Shown here one piece after another: positions 1-5,799 of a DNA stretch of 5,799 bases. The notes under the pieces were generated by a model, which saw only the letters and a program-made list of their open reading frames with translations, did no database searches and was not told the DNA's origin. Source of the DNA: an uncultured Bacteroidales bacterium (GTDB taxonomy: Bacteria > Bacteroidota > Bacteroidia > Bacteroidales > Bacteroidaceae); contig CACZRQ010000078.1 of the NCBI GenBank assembly GCA_902783615.1, forward strand, positions 1 through 5,799, given 5' to 3'. The position numbers and the translations under genes were made by a program. Within the stretch, counting starts at the first letter, position 1. Each line of letters starts with the position of its first letter.

Positions 1-1367
1 GCATCCACTTTCAGAATGAAGTATTTCAGCGCGCCCATGCCCACAATGCGGGCAATCTCAGCAGCCTCTACCTCGGTCAGACCATCCAGTTTGCCCAGTT
101 CCTGCGAGGTTTCCTGTGCCGTAGCTACCATCTCATCCATCAGGTCGTCGGCATCTACTACCGTACCCTCGCGGCTCTTCATCTTGCCGTTAGGCAGCTC
201 CACCATGCCGTAGGAGAAGTGAATCAGGTCTTTACCCCACTTGAAACCCAACTTGTCGAGCAGGATGCTCAGCACTTGGAAGTGGTAGTTCTGCTCATTG
301 CCCACCACATAGATCATCTGGTCGATGGGGTAGTCGTTGAATCGTTGCTGGGCGGTACCGATGTCCTGTGTCATATACACCGATGTGCCGTCAGAGCGTA
401 GCAACAGCTTGTGGTCAAGACCCTCAGCAGTGAGGTCGGCCCACACAGAGCCGTCATCCTTGCGGTAGAACAGCCCTTTTTCTAAGCCCTCCAGCACTTT
501 CTTTTTGCCGTCAATATAGGTATTTGATTCATAGTAGATCTTATCGAACGATACGCCCATGCGCTTGTAGGTCTCGTCGAAGCCGGCATATACCCAGCTG
601 TTCATCTTCTCCCACAAGGCACGCACCTCGGTATCACCGGCTTCCCATTTCACCAGCATGTCGTGTGCTTCTTTGATGAGCGGTGCGTTGGCCTCGGCCT
701 CTTCCTTGCTCATGCCTTGCTCCATCAGCTCGCCCACCTCGGCCTTGTAGTGCTTGTCGAACGCCACATAGTAGTCACCTATCAGGTGGTCGCCTTTCTT
801 GCCCGATGTCTCGGGGGTCTCGCCGTTGCCCCATTTCAGCCAAGCCAGCATCGACTTGCAGATGTGAATGCCACGGTCGTTCACAATGTTGGTCTTCACC
901 ACCTTATTGCCATTGGCCTGCATGATGTTGGCCAGCGATGCACCTAAAAGGTTGTTGCGCACATGACCTAAGTGCAGAGGCTTGTTGGTGTTGGGCGATG
1001 AGTATTCTATCATTACAAGAGGCGACTGGTCGGTCACTTCACGGAAACCGTATTGCGGCTGCTGGTGGATATCGGCCAGCATGCCTATCCATTCAGAAGA
1101 GGCGATAGTCAGGTTCAGGAAACCCTTGATCACATTGAAGGCAGCCACTGCCGGCTGGTGACCCAACAGATATTCGCCAATTTCCTGTGCTGTCTGTTCG
1201 GGTTTCTTTTTCGAGATCTTCAGGAAGGGGAACACCACCAGGGTGAGATGTCCTTCAAACTCCTTCTTAGTTTTCTGCAACTGGATGAGGTGGGCGGGTG
1301 CTTCTTGCCCGTATAATGATTGGATTGCCTCAGCAATCGAGCCTGTCAGTTTCTCTTCTATCTTCAT
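1..1367 (-). CDS. argS: Arginyl-tRNA synthetase, N-terminal three-quarters (cut by left window edge)
   Basis: Class I aminoacyl-tRNA synthetase that charges tRNA-Arg with arginine in the cytoplasm. I translated it from the ATG at 1367; 455 complete codons are visible before the edge. The N-terminal additional (Add1-type) domain covers about residues 1-115. The Rossmann catalytic domain follows, with the HIGH-type motif HLGH at residues 132-135 in the context SSPNTNKPLHLGH, and a KMSKS-equivalent loop KMKSREGTVV at 395-404, as usual for ArgRS. The segment YVVGNEQNYHF near 353-363 is also typical. The reading frame is continuous, with no frameshift. Bacteroidetes ArgRS proteins are about 600 residues, so roughly 140 residues (the DALR anticodon-binding domain) lie outside the window. 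The start is supported by the N-terminal sequence MKIEEKLTGSIAEAI and by a promoter ending 20 bp upstream. There is no Shine-Dalgarno sequence. It probably forms a transcription unit separate from the glycan genes upstream. Confidence 0.98.
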   Translation of the reverse strand, partial: MKIEEKLTGSIAEAIQSLYGQEAPAHLIQLQKTKKEFEGHLTLVVFPFLKISKKKPEQTAQEIGEYLLGHQPAVAAFNVIKGFLNLTIASSEWIGMLADIHQQPQYGFREVTDQSPLVMIEYSSPNTNKPLHLGHVRNNLLGASLANIMQANGNKVVKTNIVNDRGIHICKSMLAWLKWGNGETPETSGKKGDHLIGDYYVAFDKHYKAEVGELMEQGMSKEEAEANAPLIKEAHDMLVKWEAGDTEVRALWEKMNSWVYAGFDETYKRMGVSFDKIYYESNTYIDGKKKVLEGLEKGLFYRKDDGSVWADLTAEGLDHKLLLRSDGTSVYMTQDIGTAQQRFNDYPIDQMIYVVGNEQNYHFQVLSILLDKLGFKWGKDLIHFSYGMVELPNGKMKSREGTVVDADDLMDEMVATAQETSQELGKLDGLTEVEAAEIARIVGMGALKYFILKVD

Positions 1368-1372
1368 ACGCT

Positions 1373-1382
1373 CAAAATTTTG
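1373..1382. repeat. 10-bp perfect palindrome at the likely argS transcription start
   Basis: CAAAATTTTG is a perfect palindrome between the -7 box and the argS start codon, over the expected transcription start. It could be an operator half-site or simply AT-rich leader sequence. A palindrome of this length is not rare by chance in AT-rich DNA, so no function is claimed. Confidence 0.25.
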
Positions 1383-1386
1383 GCTG

Positions 1387-1417
1387 CAAAGATAGTGCAA
1401 ACGGATTACCCGACAAA
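1387..1417 (-). promoter_or_regulatory. Bacteroidetes-type sigma-ABfr promoter of argS
   Basis: Read on the minus strand, TTTG (1417-1414) is followed by exactly 19 bp and then TATCTTTG (1394-1387). This matches the established Bacteroidetes housekeeping consensus: a -33 TTTG and a -7 TAnnTTTG. Only 19 bp separate the -7 box from the argS ATG at 1367. With initiation a few bases past the box, the mRNA leader would be only about 10-16 nt. It is the only site in the window where I found both elements at proper spacing. Confidence 0.85.
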
Positions 1418-1523
1418 GAAAAAGTGCATCTTTTTTTAATAAGGTGTATCCCTATCTTATAAAGATAGATTTTTGTTGAGTTAAGATGTCTGGCGATTCA
1501 GTCCTACTTGTTTCGGCAATGAT

Positions 1524-2471
1524 TCAGGCCTTGAAATCACCACGCAGGGTACGCTTGATGCGGCGCCAGGCTTTTGCCCAGAAAGAGTTGGTGCGGGCAT
1601 AGTAGCGTTCAAACAGCTGGCGGGCCATGCGGTTCTCCTCTATCATCGGCTCCTTGGTTACTGCTATTGGCTGCATCCAGAGACTCGAGCTGTACAGGTT
1701 GCCACCCCCACAGTTGGTGCCACTGTTGTCGAAGCCTTCGTTCTGCACCAGCGAGCGTCCCACGTTCAGTGAGAGGATATCGGCCAGGAACAGCGAGGCG
1801 TTCCAGCGGATGGCCCACGAGTTGTTCTTGCCGGCTATCTGCCGCCTTAGCATGCGTGTGAAACCATATTTACCGTTGAAGTCGAAGGTGCGCGTCAGCT
1901 TCTGTTCCTCTAACTGTTGCAGCAATGCCTGACCATCTGGGTTGAAGTGCTGCCAAGCTCGCTCCCAGGTGGCCCATCCCCAGCTGCCTGTCCATTTAAT
2001 GAGGAACGTCATGGGCATCGCCTCACTGTTGATGAAGTCGCAGCCCTGAATATGCCCCACGCGAGGCTCGTCTTTATATACCTCCAGCGCATCGTTCATA
2101 AATTGCAGGAAATACGGTGCCATCACCAAATCATCTTCCACCACAATCACTCGGCCGTACTTTTTTATAATGGAACTTACTCCATCTATTATACTACGGG
2201 CGAGGCCCCAGTTCTCCTGACGATAGATGGTGGTGACGTTTCGGAAAGCAGCGATAGGCTGACCGTTATCCGTTGACCCTTTATCGCTAAACTGGTCTAA
2301 AAATTCGCGAACCTCTTTAACTTTTTCAGCATCAGCTTCATCTTTCGCCGCATCGGCAAAGATGAACAGGTCGCTCTCGCTGGCTAACGTATTACGCTGC
2401 AGCGAACTGAGGCAGCGTTTCAGGTGCTCCAGACGGTTGTAGGCGAAAACAAGGATGGGGGCAGTCTTCAT
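1524..2471 (-). CDS. GT-A fold glycosyltransferase with EDD motif (GnT-I-like/GT2-like)
   Basis: Predicted cytoplasmic glycosyltransferase of 315 residues, probably adding one sugar from a nucleotide-sugar donor to a lipid-linked surface glycan. The N-terminus ILVFAYNR (6-13) is the first strand and loop of a GT-A nucleotide-binding fold. RQENWGLARSI (84-94) resembles the N-x-G-x-A-R segment of the fold. VVEDDLV (110-116) carries the metal-binding acidic motif, in the EDD form of GnT-I-like enzymes rather than plain DxD. TGSWGWATWERAW (161-173) is a tryptophan-rich acceptor-side block common in bacterial proteins of this type, some of which are annotated as HlpA-like 'hemolytic' proteins; that name should not be read as function. 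The C-terminal tail (297-315) is aromatic and strongly basic (KAWRRIKRTLR), fitting peripheral attachment to the inner membrane. The ATG overlaps the stop of the preceding glycosyltransferase (ATGA), so translation is probably coupled. It is the last gene of the cluster. Donor, acceptor and linkage cannot be read from sequence. Confidence 0.88.
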   Translation of the reverse strand: MKTAPILVFAYNRLEHLKRCLSSLQRNTLASESDLFIFADAAKDEADAEKVKEVREFLDQFSDKGSTDNGQPIAAFRNVTTIYRQENWGLARSIIDGVSSIIKKYGRVIVVEDDLVMAPYFLQFMNDALEVYKDEPRVGHIQGCDFINSEAMPMTFLIKWTGSWGWATWERAWQHFNPDGQALLQQLEEQKLTRTFDFNGKYGFTRMLRRQIAGKNNSWAIRWNASLFLADILSLNVGRSLVQNEGFDNSGTNCGGGNLYSSSLWMQPIAVTKEPMIEENRMARQLFERYYARTNSFWAKAWRRIKRTLRGDFKA

Positions 2472-3310
2472 TTCTTGGCTTGTTTACGGGTTTTACAAAT
2501 TTCTCTTGATTGCATCAGCAGCCCGATACTCATGTTGAGGTAATCAGCACTGGTGCGCCACTCGCCTTTGCCCACAGCCTGCAAGGCTTTCTTCACGGGT
2601 GCCAGCACCCCCATGGCAAAGGCTTTCGCCAATGGAAGGTTGATGTTGGCATACTCAGAAAGATGATACACACGCTCTGTGCGCATGAACAGCTCACGGC
2701 TCATAGGTCGGTTTGCCCGGTCGTGATACCCCAAGGCCGATGGAACATACCCTATCTGATAGCCATGATAATGCAGCCTGTTCACATAGTCTTTGTCCTC
2801 GCCATAATGGTAGAACAGGGGTGCGAACATACCCACCTTCCTAATCACAGCGATAGGAATGTACCACAGGGCAGCATTGATAAATTGACAATTGCCATTT
2901 GAACGGTTAATGTAAGCTGCAAAGCCGGGGTCAAGCTTGCTGCCATCGCCCGTCAGGTGCTTGGGCGACACAATGCCGTATTCCGGGTGCTGCTGACTGG
3001 CCTCTATCAGTTGTCCCAAGGCATTGGGCGCAAGCCAGGCATCCTGGTTTATCAGCATCACACCATCGTAACCCTCGTCCATGGCCACCTGCATACCTAT
3101 GTTGTTAGCGGCACCGAAACCCAGGTTGCGATTATTGGCGATGAGCCGCACCTGTGGATAACGTTCCTGTAGCGTAGCCACCGTATTATCTGATGACCCA
3201 TTGTCAATCACCAGAATATCCATAGGTTTTGTAGAAGCCTGCAATGCAGGCAGGCAGCGGTCAATCCACGGCATGAAGTTGTACGATATCACGATTGCAA
3301 GCGTTCTCAT
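2468..3310 (-). CDS. Glycosyltransferase family 2 (rhamnosyltransferase-like)
   Basis: 280-residue GT2 enzyme expected to work at the cytoplasmic face of the inner membrane in surface-glycan assembly. IVISYN at 6-11 opens the GT-A fold and VIDNGSSDNT (34-43) supplies the UDP/dTDP-sugar-binding aspartates D36 and D41. RNLGFGAANNIG (61-72) is the signature of the WbbL/RfbF-like rhamnosyltransferase branch. LINQDA (86-91) takes the place of the DxD motif, keeping the last Asp (D90), as is usual in this branch (NxD form). GEDKDY (170-175) is the ED motif holding the likely catalytic base, followed by a conserved-looking YHD (195-197). The C-terminus (265-280) is basic. The length is normal for the family and no residues appear missing. 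The ATG overlaps the flippase stop by 4 bp, and its own stop overlaps the next glycosyltransferase by 4 bp, placing it mid-operon. Rhamnose as donor is a guess from branch resemblance only. Confidence 0.92.
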   Translation of the reverse strand: MRTLAIVISYNFMPWIDRCLPALQASTKPMDILVIDNGSSDNTVATLQERYPQVRLIANNRNLGFGAANNIGMQVAMDEGYDGVMLINQDAWLAPNALGQLIEASQQHPEYGIVSPKHLTGDGSKLDPGFAAYINRSNGNCQFINAALWYIPIAVIRKVGMFAPLFYHYGEDKDYVNRLHYHGYQIGYVPSALGYHDRANRPMSRELFMRTERVYHLSEYANINLPLAKAFAMGVLAPVKKALQAVGKGEWRTSADYLNMSIGLLMQSREICKTRKQAKK

Positions 3311-4752
3311 GCTTCCTCCTTCTTTTTACCCAGCAGGTAGGCTATGCTTTCCTTTAGGATTACCGACCCGGCTACCCACAAGATGACCACATACAACACC
3401 CCTACAATCACCACCTTCAACGTCAGGCTCAGGTAGATGTTGTTGATGTCTTTCAGCAAGAAATGGCATCCCATGCACAGGGCAGCGGCTAGCAGTAGGT
3501 AGGGAGCTATGTCGCGCAGCATGTTCACGAAGCTGAGGCCAATCTCCCGATGCACAAACCACCACCACACCAGCAGCCAAGCAATGTTGATGCCCACAAA
3601 TGTCCGGAGCATCCCTTCGAAGCCGAAGGGGTAGGCTGCTATCACGGCACCCATCAGCATGATGCACAACACGATGGTGCACCACATATAGATGCTGGAA
3701 TGCCCTCGGGTGATGAGGAGGTTGGCAAACAGGTTGTTGATGGGCACAAAGGCACCCCAGATACACAACACACCCAAGATGTGGGCACTGTCTATCCATT
3801 TCTCGGTGATGGCAATCACAATCACCTCACGCGACACTAAACTCAGTCCCAGCATGGCAGGAAAGCTTACAAAAGCAGTAAACCTCAGCAACTTGCGGAA
3901 TACCCGCAACTGTCGCTCTCTGTCTTCGTCCACTTTAGCAAACACTGGCTGCGCCACGCCGCTCAGCATGCTGTTAACAAATGTATGCCCCATCTGGTTC
4001 CACTTGTTGGCTTGCGAGAAGTTGCCCACTTCGTTCACGCTGTAAAACTTACCTATCAGGTTGGCAAACAGGTTCTGGTTGATGATGGTAAACACGTTGG
4101 TTACTACCAGCTTACTGCTGAAACCTATCATGCTGCGGATGGGTTGCAGACTCACCCTCAGCGAGGGATGCCAGCGCGTGTAGGCGTATGATAGGAGGGT
4201 GATCATGCTCACAAACGCAATAGTCTGTGTGGCTATGCCCCAGTAGGCAAAGCCATTGGCTGCCAAGGTCACACCCACGATGCCGGAGATGGTGAGGGCA
4301 ATTAAAGTGATGACGTTCATCTCTTTCACCATGAGGTTGCGGAACATCATGGCGCGTGGTACAATGTTGAGGCTCGAAATCACAAAGCCTAAAAACAGGT
4401 AGCGTGCTAAGGGTGTCAGCTCTGGCTCATTGTAGAAATCGGCAATGAGGGGTGCCGCCATGAACAGCAGTGCGTAGATTGCCACGCTACAACAGGCGTT
4501 AAACCAGAACACAGCATTGTAGTCATCGTGCCTCACCTCTTTCTTCCTGTTGAGGGCTGATATGAACCCACCCTCCTGCAGTGCCGATGCAAGGCTGGAA
4601 AAGACGGTCAGCAAGCCCACCATGCCATAGTCGGCTTGCGTGAGCAGGCGGGCCAAGAAGATGCCGAAGGCGAGGTTCAGCAATTGCTGTATGCCATTGC
4701 TCACCCCGCCCCATAGCAGTCCCTTAGCGGTCTTTTCCTTCAGATTCTCCAC
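3307..4752 (-). CDS. wzx: Polysaccharide/oligosaccharide flippase, Wzx/WzxC-like (MOP superfamily)
   Basis: Integral inner-membrane protein of 481 residues, predicted to flip undecaprenyl-linked glycans from the cytoplasmic to the periplasmic face. The N-terminus LKEKTAKGLLWGGVSNGIQQ (4-23), then FLARLLTQADYGMVGL (32-47) and a QEGGFISALNRK segment (59-70), are hallmarks of the WzxC-like polysaccharide exporters (COG2244). I count about 14 hydrophobic segments, roughly at 12-36, 42-62, 82-104, 116-134, 148-165, 168-190, 208-235, 255-270, 288-312, 325-345, 355-374, 384-400, 414-433 and 444-465, the usual number for the family; the ends are approximate. The C-terminus is short and charged (GKKKEEA). 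The start is GTG at 4752: an in-frame TAA lies at 4761-4759 and the next in-frame Met is at residue 43, after family-typical sequence. It sits 16 bp after metG and overlaps the next gene by ATGA. The symbol is given for function; the transported glycan is unknown. Confidence 0.92.
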   Translation of the reverse strand: MENLKEKTAKGLLWGGVSNGIQQLLNLAFGIFLARLLTQADYGMVGLLTVFSSLASALQEGGFISALNRKKEVRHDDYNAVFWFNACCSVAIYALLFMAAPLIADFYNEPELTPLARYLFLGFVISSLNIVPRAMMFRNLMVKEMNVITLIALTISGIVGVTLAANGFAYWGIATQTIAFVSMITLLSYAYTRWHPSLRVSLQPIRSMIGFSSKLVVTNVFTIINQNLFANLIGKFYSVNEVGNFSQANKWNQMGHTFVNSMLSGVAQPVFAKVDEDRERQLRVFRKLLRFTAFVSFPAMLGLSLVSREVIVIAITEKWIDSAHILGVLCIWGAFVPINNLFANLLITRGHSSIYMWCTIVLCIMLMGAVIAAYPFGFEGMLRTFVGINIAWLLVWWWFVHREIGLSFVNMLRDIAPYLLLAAALCMGCHFLLKDINNIYLSLTLKVVIVGVLYVVILWVAGSVILKESIAYLLGKKKEEA

Positions 4753-4768
4753 ATTCCGTTATTTATCT
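4740..4768 (-). promoter_or_regulatory. metG-flippase junction and start region with decoy ATG
   Basis: Only AGATAAATAACGGAAT separates the metG TGA from the flippase GTG at 4752. It contains no Shine-Dalgarno sequence and no Bacteroidetes promoter pair, which argues for co-transcription with metG and re-initiation or A/U-rich initiation. An ATG begins two bases before the GTG (4754-4752) in another frame and opens a four-codon ORF (Met-Trp-Arg-Ile) ending in TGA at 4742-4740. Any ribosome choosing that ATG would not make the flippase. Whether this matters in the cell is unknown. Confidence 0.45.
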
Positions 4769-5799
4769 TCAACTAACGAAGCATCCGGGCTTTACGTCCT
4801 TGCTGGTTGTCACCACACTCAGGCTATCGTCGCTGTCCACAGCCGAGAGAATCATGCCCTGGCTCTCCACACCCATCATCTTGCGGGCGGCAAAATTCGC
4901 CACGAAGAGGATGCGGCGACCCACCAGCTCTTCTGGGTTTGGATAATAAGCTGCAATGCCTGAGCAGATGGTGCGCTCGGTGCCTGTACCATCGTCGATG
5001 GTGAATTTCAGTAACTTCTTCGACTTAGGAACCGGTACACAAGCCTTTACCAAGCCCACGCGGATGTCGAGCTTCTCGAAATCCTCATAGCTCACGGTCT
5101 CCTTGAAAGCTGTTGGCTTCCACTGAGCTTGCTCGTTGGCCTTCTTCGTAGCCTCCAGCTTGTCTAACTGTTTCTGGATGGTCTCATCGTCAATCTTCTC
5201 AAACAATAGCTGAGGCTCGTTCAGCTGATGGCCTGCTGGCAGCAGGTCGATGCTTCCTAACTGACCCCACTCCAGGTCGTTGGTGTTGATGAGCGAGCGC
5301 AGGCGGTTGCTGGAGAACGGCAGGAAAGGACCAAAGGCAATGCTCAGGTTGGCTACAATCTGCAGGCAGATGTTCAGCACAGTCTCCACGCGTTTAGGAT
5401 CGGTCTTCCACACCTTCCAAGGCTCACACTCGGTGATGTATCGGTTACCGATGCGTGCCAGGTTCATGGCCTCAAACTGTGCATCGCGGAACTTGAATTG
5501 CTCCAGCAGCGTCTCCACTTTCTGCTTCACGTCTTTGAACTCTTCAATGGCTGCCTTATCTACCTCTGTCAGCTCGCCACGGGCAGGCACCACGCCTTCC
5601 CAGTACTTGTGCGTCAGCTGCAGGGCACGGTTCACGAAGTTGCCATACACAGCCACCAGCTCGTTGTTATTGCGGTCTTGGAAATCCTTCCAAGTGAAGT
5701 TGTTGTCCTTGGTCTCAGGCGCATTGGCTGTCAGCACATAGCGCAGCACGTCCTGCTTGCCGGGGAAGTCCTGCAGGTACTCATGCAGCCAGACTGCCC
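4769..5799 (-). CDS. metG: Methionyl-tRNA synthetase, C-terminal half (cut by right window edge)
   Basis: Charges tRNA-Met, including the initiator. The window shows the last 342 residues; the catalytic Rossmann domain and the KMSKS loop lie just beyond the edge. The visible part begins AVWLHEYLQDFPGKQDVLRY (1-20), normally just after KMSKS, and runs into the helical anticodon-binding domain. N53 and R57 (in GNFVNRA) and W127 (in CEPWKVWK) appear to match E. coli N391, R395 and W461, the anticodon contacts. A Lys/Glu/Gln-rich linker (about 200-230) leads to a C-terminal tRNA-binding OB-fold domain (about 236-342), with KLDIRVGLVK, PKSKKLLKFTIDDG and MMGVESQGMILSA, which in MetRS commonly mediates dimerisation. 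Family members in Bacteroidales are about 680 residues, so about half is present. The stop is TGA at 4771-4769. The gene appears to head the transcript that continues into the flippase and glycosyltransferases. Confidence 0.97.
   Translation of the reverse strand, partial: AVWLHEYLQDFPGKQDVLRYVLTANAPETKDNNFTWKDFQDRNNNELVAVYGNFVNRALQLTHKYWEGVVPARGELTEVDKAAIEEFKDVKQKVETLLEQFKFRDAQFEAMNLARIGNRYITECEPWKVWKTDPKRVETVLNICLQIVANLSIAFGPFLPFSSNRLRSLINTNDLEWGQLGSIDLLPAGHQLNEPQLLFEKIDDETIQKQLDKLEATKKANEQAQWKPTAFKETVSYEDFEKLDIRVGLVKACVPVPKSKKLLKFTIDDGTGTERTICSGIAAYYPNPEELVGRRILFVANFAARKMMGVESQGMILSAVDSDDSLSVVTTSKDVKPGCFVS

Larger units (their letters stand above)
1368..1523. other. Intergenic region between the glycan genes and argS
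   Basis: This 156-bp AT-rich gap is the only substantial non-coding stretch in the window. Besides the argS promoter it holds two weak hairpins. One is CTATCTT-ATA-AAGATAG at 1452-1468 (7-bp stem, 3-nt loop). The other is AAAAAG-TGCAT-CTTTTT at 1419-1435 (6-bp stem, 5-nt loop), which adjoins the -33 element. Neither has a GC-rich stem followed by a U-tract on the minus strand, so no intrinsic terminator can be called for the upstream operon. No small ORF or RNA gene was recognised here. Confidence 0.6.

Noticed and set aside
663..947. Two overlapping plus-strand open frames opposite argS
   Set aside because: Both are antisense to the ArgRS catalytic domain and have no domain, promoter or start context of their own.
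1452..1468. Hairpin CTATCTT-ATA-AAGATAG as a terminator of the glycan operon
   Set aside because: The stem is 7 bp and mostly A-U, and on the minus strand it is followed by GGATACACC rather than a U-tract.
1495..1527. Direct repeat of GATTCAG (1496-1502 and 1521-1527) around the end of the last glycosyltransferase
   Set aside because: Seven bases repeated once is within chance, and there are no inverted ends, target duplications or transposase to suggest a mobile element.
3326..3799. 157-codon open frame on the minus strand inside the flippase gene
   Set aside because: It is the shifted frame of the flippase, and its translation is a His/Cys/Pro-rich sequence without family features.
3976..3983. 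TACATTTG on the minus strand within the flippase, a match to the Bacteroidetes -7 box
   Set aside because: No TTTG occurs about 19-21 bp upstream, and it lies deep inside coding sequence far from a gene start.
5280..5741. 153-codon open frame on the plus strand opposite metG
   Set aside because: It is exactly antisense to well-conserved MetRS coding sequence, has no recognisable domain and no promoter; it is a by-product of codon bias.

Overview
The window reads as a piece of a Bacteroidota chromosome, most likely order Bacteroidales (Bacteroides/Prevotella-type). Three things support this: a textbook Bacteroidetes sigma-ABfr promoter (TTTG, 19 bp, TAnnTTTG) in front of argS, gene starts without Shine-Dalgarno sequences, and a MetRS that carries the C-terminal tRNA-binding (OB-fold) domain. 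I cannot support a genus or species from sequence alone. All five genes lie on the minus strand, so transcription runs from high to low coordinates.

Layout in order of transcription: the 3' half of metG (methionyl-tRNA synthetase, cut by the right edge); after 16 bp, a Wzx-type polysaccharide flippase; a family-2 glycosyltransferase; a second GT-A glycosyltransferase with an EDD motif; a 156-bp intergenic region with the only convincing promoter in the window; and the 5' three-quarters of argS (arginyl-tRNA synthetase, cut by the left edge). The flippase and the two glycosyltransferases are joined by two 4-bp ATGA stop/start overlaps. The flippase follows metG so closely that the four genes probably form one transcript.

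The three middle genes form a small surface-glycan module. Two cytoplasmic glycosyltransferases would add sugars to a lipid-linked glycan, and the flippase would move it across the inner membrane. No initiating phosphoglycosyltransferase, polymerase, ligase or nucleotide-sugar gene is present, so the module must depend on genes elsewhere. I see no mobile element, CRISPR array, tRNA/rRNA gene or clear terminator. Nothing here is convincingly a new biological system. The points most worth following up are the coupling of glycan genes to a housekeeping metG transcript, the unusual GTG start of the flippase under an out-of-frame ATG, and the very short argS leader.
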